Below are positions 6,881-10,498 of a stretch of 10,498 nucleotides of DNA, piece after piece (the stretch's first letter is position 1; every line of letters begins with the position of its first letter). The position numbers were made by a program, and so were the translations under genes. The notes under the pieces were generated by a model that was not told the DNA's origin, did not search any database, and saw only the letters and a list, made by a program, of their open reading frames with translations. This DNA is from Pseudomonadota bacterium (GTDB taxonomy: Bacteria; Pseudomonadota; Alphaproteobacteria; Azospirillales; Azospirillaceae). The stretch is taken from positions 1 through 10,498 of the forward strand of contig JAEZID010000113.1 of assembly GCA_023416195.1 (NCBI GenBank), read 5' to 3'.

Positions 6881-6908
6881 CTTATGAGAAAGCGTCGTTT
6901 GTGCGCAA
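6881..6908 (-). promoter_or_regulatory. Candidate promoter of the lysR gene
   Basis: On the minus strand, TTGCGC (6903-6908) and CATAAG (6881-6886) are 16 bases apart. The palindrome at 6860-6878 starts 2 bases downstream of the -10 box and would cover the transcription start. The boxes were matched by eye and are not strong. Confidence 0.35.
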
Positions 6909-6927
6909 GAAGCGGGTGGCCCATTCT
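6899..6927 (+). promoter_or_regulatory. Weak candidate promoter of the DUF1127-GFA genes
   Basis: TTGTGC (6899-6904) and CATTCT (6922-6927) are 17 bases apart on the plus strand, 50 bases before the DUF1127 start codon. Each box matches the consensus at only 3 of 6 positions. The lysR palindrome would lie upstream of this promoter, a normal place for activation by a LysR protein. Confidence 0.2.
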
Positions 6928-6977
6928 CCTTCGCAGAGAGACAGTCACGACACCGACTTCGGATGAGGAGACCGACC

Positions 6978-7199
6978 ATGTTCCAGAGCACGAATACGGC
7001 CAGTTCCGGCACCTCCGCCCGCTCGGAAGGCAGCGTCACGCGCGCGGTGGTCGCCCTGTTCGACACGGTCGCGGAATGGACGGAGCGGCGGCGCCAGCGG
7101 CGCGCGCTGGAGGCGCTGCCGGACCACCTGCTGCACGACATCGGCCTGTCGCGCGCCGACGCGGTGAACGAGGCCGACAAGCCCTTCTGGCGGGGTTGA
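6978..7199 (+). CDS. DUF1127 domain small protein
   Basis: A 73-residue basic protein. The conserved DUF1127 segment is at about 34-66: WTERRRQRRALEALPDHLL followed by HDIGLSRADAV. The first 30 residues are Ser/Thr-rich and unconserved. Proteins of this family are abundant in alphaproteobacteria, and some have been linked to RNA binding and RNA turnover; no function can be assigned here from sequence. ATG 6978 has a strong GAGGAG at 6965-6970 with 7 bases of spacing, so I prefer it to the in-frame ATG at 6963. The gene is followed after 3 bases by the first GFA gene and is surely co-transcribed with it. It is the first gene of the set divergent from the lysR gene. Confidence 0.88.
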   Translation: MFQSTNTASSGTSARSEGSVTRAVVALFDTVAEWTERRRQRRALEALPDHLLHDIGLSRADAVNEADKPFWRG

Positions 7200-7202
7200 G
7201 CG

Positions 7203-7649
7203 ATGGCGGACGAGACGGCGGAAGAGACGGCGATCTGGGCGGGCGGCTGCGAGTGTGGCGGTGTGCGGTACGAGATCGCGGCCCGGCCCGGCCCGATCTC
7301 CTTCTGCCACTGCGGCCAGTGCCGCCGCCAGCACAGCCACGTCGGGGCCTATACCACCTTCCCGCGCGAGGCGTTCCGGCTGGTCAAGGACGAGACGCTG
7401 GCGTGGTACCGTTCGTCCGAGCGTGCGCGGCGGGGCTTCTGCTCCCGCTGCGGCGCCGGGCTGTTCTGGGATCCGGTGGGAGAAGCACGCATGGACGTGA
7501 CGGCGGGCAGCCTCGACCAGCCGACGGGCCTGCGGGCCGACCGGCACATCTGGGTCGATTTCAAGGGCGACTACTACGACATCGGCGAGGACGGGCTGAT
7601 CCGCAAGACCAGCACGGAACCGGGCAACCAGTTGCAGGTGGAGCCATGA
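7203..7649 (+). CDS. GFA-family zinc-binding protein, first of a tandem pair
   Basis: A 148-residue protein of the GFA/CENP-V fold, a small beta-rich domain holding structural and catalytic-type zinc ions. The cysteine pattern is complete: CECG (16-19), CHCGQC (35-40) and CSRC (80-83), with the further conserved segments LAWYRSSE (67-74), FCSRCGAGLFW (79-89) and AGSLDQPTGL (101-110). The founding member was named glutathione-dependent formaldehyde-activating enzyme, but most relatives have no proven substrate, so a role in aldehyde or thiol chemistry is only a possibility. GGGG lies 7 bases before the ATG. Its stop codon overlaps the ATG of the second GFA gene in the ATGA form, so the two are translationally coupled and might form a heteromer. 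Confidence 0.9.
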   Translation: MADETAEETAIWAGGCECGGVRYEIAARPGPISFCHCGQCRRQHSHVGAYTTFPREAFRLVKDETLAWYRSSERARRGFCSRCGAGLFWDPVGEARMDVTAGSLDQPTGLRADRHIWVDFKGDYYDIGEDGLIRKTSTEPGNQLQVEP

Positions 7650-8059
7650 GCGGCGGGGTGATTCTGCCGGGCGGCTGCCTGTGCGGCGGTGTCCGTTTCC
7701 TCGTGACGGAACGGCCGTTGGGGGTGGTGAACTGCCATTGCAGCCAGTGCCGCCGGTTCCACGGGCATTTCGGCGCCTACATCACCGTGCCCCGCGATAC
7801 GGTCTTCTTCGACGCCGACTCCACGCTGGCGTGGTACCGGTCGTCGGAGGCGGCCCAGCGGGGCTTCTGCTCGCGCTGCGGGGCGTCGCTGTTCTGGAAG
7901 GGCGACGAGAATCCTTTGGTGGACATCGCCGCCGGGTCTTTGGACCAGCCGACCGGGCTGGTCACGCTGAGGCACATCCACGTCGGCAGCAAGCCGGACT
8001 ATTACGAGATCGACGATTCGTTGGAGCGCTTCCCGGAAGGCGCGCCGGAGCCGCCCTGA
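7646..8059 (+). CDS. GFA-family zinc-binding protein, second of a tandem pair
   Basis: A 137-residue paralogue of the preceding protein with the same seven cysteines: CLCG (11-14), CHCSQC (30-35) and CSRC (75-78). About half the residues match over the shared domain, including LAWYRSSE (61-68) and AGSLDQPTGL (97-106). The first copy has an acidic N-terminal extension of a few residues and a longer C-terminal tail; this copy ends in a short Pro-rich tail. An open frame extends upstream in this phase to about 6695, but that part is shadow of the lysR gene and DUF1127. The ATG at 7646 is supported by AGG at 7636-7638 with 7 bases of spacing and by the 4-base overlap with the first copy. The substrate is unknown. 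Confidence 0.9.
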   Translation: MSGGVILPGGCLCGGVRFLVTERPLGVVNCHCSQCRRFHGHFGAYITVPRDTVFFDADSTLAWYRSSEAAQRGFCSRCGASLFWKGDENPLVDIAAGSLDQPTGLVTLRHIHVGSKPDYYEIDDSLERFPEGAPEPP

Positions 8060-8101
8060 CCGCCCGATCCGATTTGGCCGCCCCCGATCACTCGAACCGC
8101 A

Positions 8102-9019
8102 TCAGCCGAAGGCATAGAGGACGACGGGAAGCGTGAGCGCCGAGGCCAGCGTCTGCACCGTGATGATGGCGGCGATCAGCGCGTGGTCGCCGCCCATCTG
8201 GCGCGCCAGCACGTAGGAACTGGCCGAGCAGGGCAGGGCGTTGAACAGAACGGCGATGGTCAGCGCCGCCACGTCCACGCCGAGCCACGTCCCGATCAGG
8301 GCGGTCAGGCCCGGAACCAGCGCCAGCTTGAAGGCGGACGAGAGGGCGACTCCCGCCCCGGCCTGCCGCGCCGCCGCGAGGTCGAGCCCGGCGCCGACCG
8401 ACAGCAGGCCGAGCGGCAGGGCGGCGCGGGCCAGGATCTCCACGATGTCGCCCAGCACGGGAAGCCGGCCGAGGCCGCTGACGTTCAGGGCGGCGCCGAA
8501 CAGCGCGGCGATGATGATCGGGTTGCGGACGATCGCCCCGACGATGGTGCCGGGCGTGGCGCCTTTTCCATCACGGCCGTACCGCGCCATGACGGTGACG
8601 CACAGCACGTTGACCAGCGGCACGACGACGGCGATTCCCACGGCGGTCAGCGTCAGCCCCATGGTGCCGTAGAGCGCCTTGGCGCCGGCCAGCCCGACGT
8701 AGGTGTTGGGCCGGATGGCGCCCTGGAAGACCGAGGTGAAGGCGGGGCCGTCCAGCCCGACCAGCCGCCGGGCGGCCAGCGCCAGCGCCGCCGTGGCGAG
8801 GACGCCGGCCGCCATCGCCGCCGCCATCGGCCCCATGGCGACGGCGCCCAGGTCGGCCTTGCTCAGCTCGTCCACGATCAGGCAGGGGAAGAACAGGAAA
8901 TAGGTCAACCGGTCCACCCCTGGCCAGACATGGTCCGGCACCATGGCGCGGCGGCGCAGGCACTGCCCGAACAGGATCAGCAGGAAGATAGGGGCGAGCG
9001 CCCCGAAAATGGCGAGCAT
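8102..9019 (-). CDS. AEC-family permease (auxin efflux carrier type)
   Basis: A 305-residue inner-membrane transporter with about ten hydrophobic segments spread over the full length, consistent with the two five-helix halves of the AEC family. Recognisable features are PIFLLILFGQCLRRR near the N-terminus, the helix-breaking FQGAIRPNTYVGLAG (98-112), AIVRNPIIIAALFG (162-175) and a C-terminal half with FNALPCSASSYVLARQMGGD (258-277). Bacterial relatives export or import small organic acids such as malate or malonate; the substrate cannot be read here. The ATG at 9019 is 10 bases after the ruvX stop codon, so it is probably co-transcribed with ruvX, though it lacks a clear Shine-Dalgarno sequence. 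Its 3' end faces that of the second GFA gene across 42 bases in which I see no clean terminator. Confidence 0.88.
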   Translation of the reverse strand: MLAIFGALAPIFLLILFGQCLRRRAMVPDHVWPGVDRLTYFLFFPCLIVDELSKADLGAVAMGPMAAAMAAGVLATAALALAARRLVGLDGPAFTSVFQGAIRPNTYVGLAGAKALYGTMGLTLTAVGIAVVVPLVNVLCVTVMARYGRDGKGATPGTIVGAIVRNPIIIAALFGAALNVSGLGRLPVLGDIVEILARAALPLGLLSVGAGLDLAAARQAGAGVALSSAFKLALVPGLTALIGTWLGVDVAALTIAVLFNALPCSASSYVLARQMGGDHALIAAIITVQTLASALTLPVVLYAFG

Positions 9020-9029
9020 GGACGGGCGG

Positions 9030-9578
9030 TCAGTCCACGCCGTCTCCGCCGCCGTCCTGTTCGTCGTCCAAGTCGTCCCGCTCCTGCTGCTCCTGGCGGC
9101 GCCGGTGGGCCAGCGCGTCGAGCGCGCCCTGGAGGATGTAGGCGGCGGCCATCTTGTCCACGACCTCGTCCCGGCGCTTGCGGGTCATGTCGGCCTCGCC
9201 GATCATGAAGCGTTCCACGGCGGAGGTGGACAGCCGCTCGTCCCAGAAGGCGATCTCCGCGTCCCAGCCCAGCAGGTCCGCGCGCTCCATCAGGTTGTTG
9301 GCGAAGGCGCGGGTGGACTCGGCGCGCGGCCCCTCTGACCCGTCCATGTTCAGCGGCAGGCCGATGACCAGACCGCCGATCGTGTAGTCGCGGATGGTCT
9401 TCGCCAGTTCCCGCGCGTCCTGCGTGAACTTGGTCCGGCGCAGCGTGCCGATGGGCGAGGCGACGATAAGACCGGGATCGGCCACGGCCATGCCGATGGT
9501 CTTGGTGCCGACGTCCAGGCCGAGGAGACGTTGACCCCGGCCCAACCGGGCCGCGAGTTCGGGGAGCGTGTGAATCAT
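9030..9578 (-). CDS. ruvX: RuvX/YqgF-family RNase H-fold nuclease
   Basis: Putative Holliday junction resolvase; relatives are also implicated in 16S rRNA 5'-end maturation. The 182-residue protein has the RNase H-fold metal motifs: GLDVGTKTIGMAVAD (20-34, with D22), GLPLNMDG (73-80), FWDERLST (111-118) and DEVVDKMAAAYILQ (137-150, with D141 or its neighbour as the last acidic ligand). It is longer than the E. coli protein (138 residues). The extra length is about 15 residues at the N-terminus and a low-complexity Gln/Glu/Asp-rich tail after about residue 160, probably disordered. The start is uncertain: ATG codons at 9578, 9590 and an upstream position are in frame, and none has a clear ribosome site. 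I chose 9578 as the closest to the conserved fold. It is divergent from the GNAT gene. Confidence 0.93.
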   Translation of the reverse strand: MIHTLPELAARLGRGQRLLGLDVGTKTIGMAVADPGLIVASPIGTLRRTKFTQDARELAKTIRDYTIGGLVIGLPLNMDGSEGPRAESTRAFANNLMERADLLGWDAEIAFWDERLSTSAVERFMIGEADMTRKRRDEVVDKMAAAYILQGALDALAHRRRQEQQERDDLDDEQDGGGDGVD

Positions 9579-9620
9579 GCCACGAACCATAGAAGCCGCA
9601 GACGGTCTCGGCAAGAACGC

Positions 9621-9648
9621 TTGAGTTGTGTCCGAAGATACTTATTCT
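9621..9648 (+). promoter_or_regulatory. Candidate promoter of the GNAT gene
   Basis: TTGAGT (9621-9626) and TATTCT (9643-9648) are 16 bases apart on the plus strand, each matching the consensus at 4 of 6 positions, in an AT-rich patch. An inverted repeat overlaps the -10 box. Confidence 0.4.
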
Positions 9649-9656
9649 TGTAAGTA
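9639..9656. promoter_or_regulatory. Inverted repeat TACTTA-N6-TAAGTA over the GNAT promoter
   Basis: TACTTA (9639-9644) and TAAGTA (9651-9656) pair perfectly around a 6-base centre, TTCTTG. The repeat covers the candidate -10 box and ends 17 bases before the GNAT start codon, the position expected for a repressor site. A weak mRNA hairpin is the alternative. The regulator is unknown. Confidence 0.35.
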
Positions 9657-9673
9657 ATTTCTGGAGAACCCCC

Positions 9674-10180
9674 ATGCTCACGCACCGCCCCCTTGCCGAC
9701 GCCGACATCCCGCGGATCTGCACCTTTCCGCGTGATGCTCGGGAGCTGTATTTCCTGTTCCCCAGGGCGTCCTGGCCGCTGACGCCGGAGCAGGTGCGCG
9801 CCTCGCTGGCCGAACGGCGCGATCCGACGGTGGTGCTGAGCGACGGAACGGTCGTCGGCTACGCCAATTTCGCGACCTTCGACGAGGGGCTCAGCGCCAG
9901 CCTCGGCAACGTCAGTGTTGCGCCGGATGTGCGCGGGACGGGCGTCGCGAAGCATCTGGTGCACGCCATGATGGACAGCGCCTTCGGCCATCACGGGTTG
10001 CCGGAACTGGTTCTGCGCTGTTTCAACACGAACACCCCGGCGCTGCTTCTGTACGGCAAGCTGGGCTTCGTTCCCGTCGCCGTCGAGGAGCGGACGGCCC
10101 CGTGGAACGAGCGGATCGCCCTGTTCACCATGCGGATGGGGCGCGAGCTGTGGGAGCGACAGCACCGCCAAGCGGCCTGA
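9674..10180 (+). CDS. GNAT-family N-acetyltransferase
   Basis: A 168-residue cytoplasmic acetyltransferase that would move an acetyl group from acetyl-CoA to an amine. The acetyl-CoA-binding motif A is clear at about 80-95: VSVAPDVRGTGVAKHL, with the RGTGVA loop that grips the pyrophosphate. Motif B follows with ELVLRCFNTNTPALLLYGKLGFVPV (about 111-135), where the Asn and Tyr positions are typical. The N-terminus reads THRPLADADIPRI, as in RimJ/RimI-like members. The substrate is not predictable. ATG 9674 has GGAG 7 bases upstream; a longer in-frame start at 9626 lies inside the candidate promoter and is unlikely. The gene sits alone between divergent ruvX and gatC. It appears to be an insertion between two neighbours that are often adjacent. 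Confidence 0.9.
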   Translation: MLTHRPLADADIPRICTFPRDARELYFLFPRASWPLTPEQVRASLAERRDPTVVLSDGTVVGYANFATFDEGLSASLGNVSVAPDVRGTGVAKHLVHAMMDSAFGHHGLPELVLRCFNTNTPALLLYGKLGFVPVAVEERTAPWNERIALFTMRMGRELWERQHRQAA

Positions 10181-10184
10181 ATCA

Positions 10185-10213
10185 TTGCGGTGACCGTTTT
10201 CGGGTGCTAGCTT
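10185..10213 (+). promoter_or_regulatory. Candidate promoter of gatC
   Basis: TTGCGG (10185-10190) and TAGCTT (10208-10213) are 17 bases apart, starting 5 bases after the GNAT stop codon. Spacing is ideal but each box matches the consensus at only 3 of 6 positions. It would give gatC a leader of about 35 bases. Confidence 0.35.
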
Positions 10214-10224
10214 CCAGGCCGTTT

Positions 10225-10241
10225 TTCCAGACGTCTTGGAA
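10225..10241. repeat. Imperfect dyad in the gatC leader
   Basis: TTCC and GGAA flank the self-complementary AGACGTCT (10229-10236), with a single unpaired T at 10237. It lies between the candidate promoter and the gatC ribosome site, so it might be an operator or a small leader hairpin. No T tract follows. It may be chance. Confidence 0.25.
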
Positions 10242-10254
10242 GAGAGTAGAAGGC

Positions 10255-10498
10255 ATGTCGCTCGACAAGGCCACCGTGGCCAAGATCGCGCATCTGGCCC
10301 GCATCAAGGTGCCGGAAGAGGAATTGGATCACCTGGCGGGTGAGCTGAGCCAAATCCTGACCTTCGTCGAACAGCTGGGCGAGGTGGACACGGACAACGT
10401 GCCGCCGATGACCAGCGTGGCCGCGCAGAAGCTGCGCCGCCGCAAGGACGAGGTGACCGACGGCGGTTACCGCGACGCCGTCCTCTCCAACGGTCCGG
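10255..10498 (+). CDS. gatC: Asp-tRNA(Asn)/Glu-tRNA(Gln) amidotransferase subunit C, first 81 residues
   Basis: The small subunit of the GatCAB complex, which amidates misacylated Glu-tRNA(Gln) and Asp-tRNA(Asn) in the cytoplasm; GatC wraps around and stabilises GatA. Family features are the N-terminal helix VAKIAHLARIKVPEEEL (8-24), LSQILTFVEQLGEVDTDNV (31-49), the PPMTS motif (50-54) and RRRKDEVTDGG (61-71), the order seen in GatC. The usual length is near 95 residues, so only the last residues are missing past the window. A GGAAGAGAG purine stretch lies upstream, with GAGAG 8 bases before the ATG. gatA and gatB would be expected next. Confidence 0.96.
   Translation, partial: MSLDKATVAKIAHLARIKVPEEELDHLAGELSQILTFVEQLGEVDTDNVPPMTSVAAQKLRRRKDEVTDGGYRDAVLSNGP

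Noticed and set aside
6695..7645. Possible N-terminal extension making a 454-residue fusion with the second GFA protein
   Set aside because: The extension runs antisense to the lysR gene and out of frame through DUF1127 and the first GFA gene. The GFA domain starts cleanly at 7646 with its own ribosome site.
8060..8101. Bidirectional terminator between the convergent second GFA gene and the permease gene
   Set aside because: One would be expected here, but I could find no stable stem with a T tract on either strand.
8183..9208. Open frame of 341 codons on the plus strand opposite the AEC permease
   Set aside because: A Gly/Arg/Gln/Asp-rich repeat-like shadow of a hydrophobic membrane protein, which is the usual antisense appearance of Leu/Ala/Val codons.

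Overview
The window is a GC-rich, gene-dense stretch of a bacterial chromosome. Protein sequences and gene order point to an alphaproteobacterium, most likely Rhodospirillales and close to Azospirillum; this is inference from family resemblance, not a database match. No tRNA, rRNA, CRISPR array, insertion sequence or phage gene was seen. No gene-free stretch exceeds about 135 bases.

Left block, minus strand (1-4932): read in the direction of transcription this is pyrB, a pyrC-like gene, plsY, dprA and topA (cut by the window edge). It combines pyrimidine synthesis, phospholipid acylation, transformation/recombination mediation and DNA relaxation. The first three genes are tightly packed (8-base overlap, then a 4-base gap). 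dprA follows after 130 bases and has its own candidate promoter. The pyrC-like product lacks the metal-binding HxH motif of dihydroorotases, so it is probably a structural partner of PyrB rather than an enzyme.

Middle block (4989-9019): a minus-strand set of a GcvA-type LysR regulator, a small exported DUF6152-like protein and a four-helix membrane protein. Divergent from the regulator is a plus-strand set of a DUF1127 protein and two tandem GFA-domain proteins. A perfect 19-base palindrome with LysR-box geometry lies between the two sets. An AEC-family permease gene converges on the second GFA gene.

Right block (9030-10498): ruvX on the minus strand just upstream of the permease gene, a GNAT acetyltransferase on the plus strand, and the start of gatC (tRNA amidotransferase subunit C).

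From memory, pyrB-pyrC-plsY-dprA-topA and ruvX/gatCAB lie close together in many alphaproteobacteria. The middle block and the GNAT gene therefore look like lineage-specific additions inside a conserved housekeeping neighbourhood. No clearly new multi-gene system is visible. The points most worth checking are the pseudo-dihydroorotase, the exported His-His protein with its membrane partner, and the LysR palindrome.
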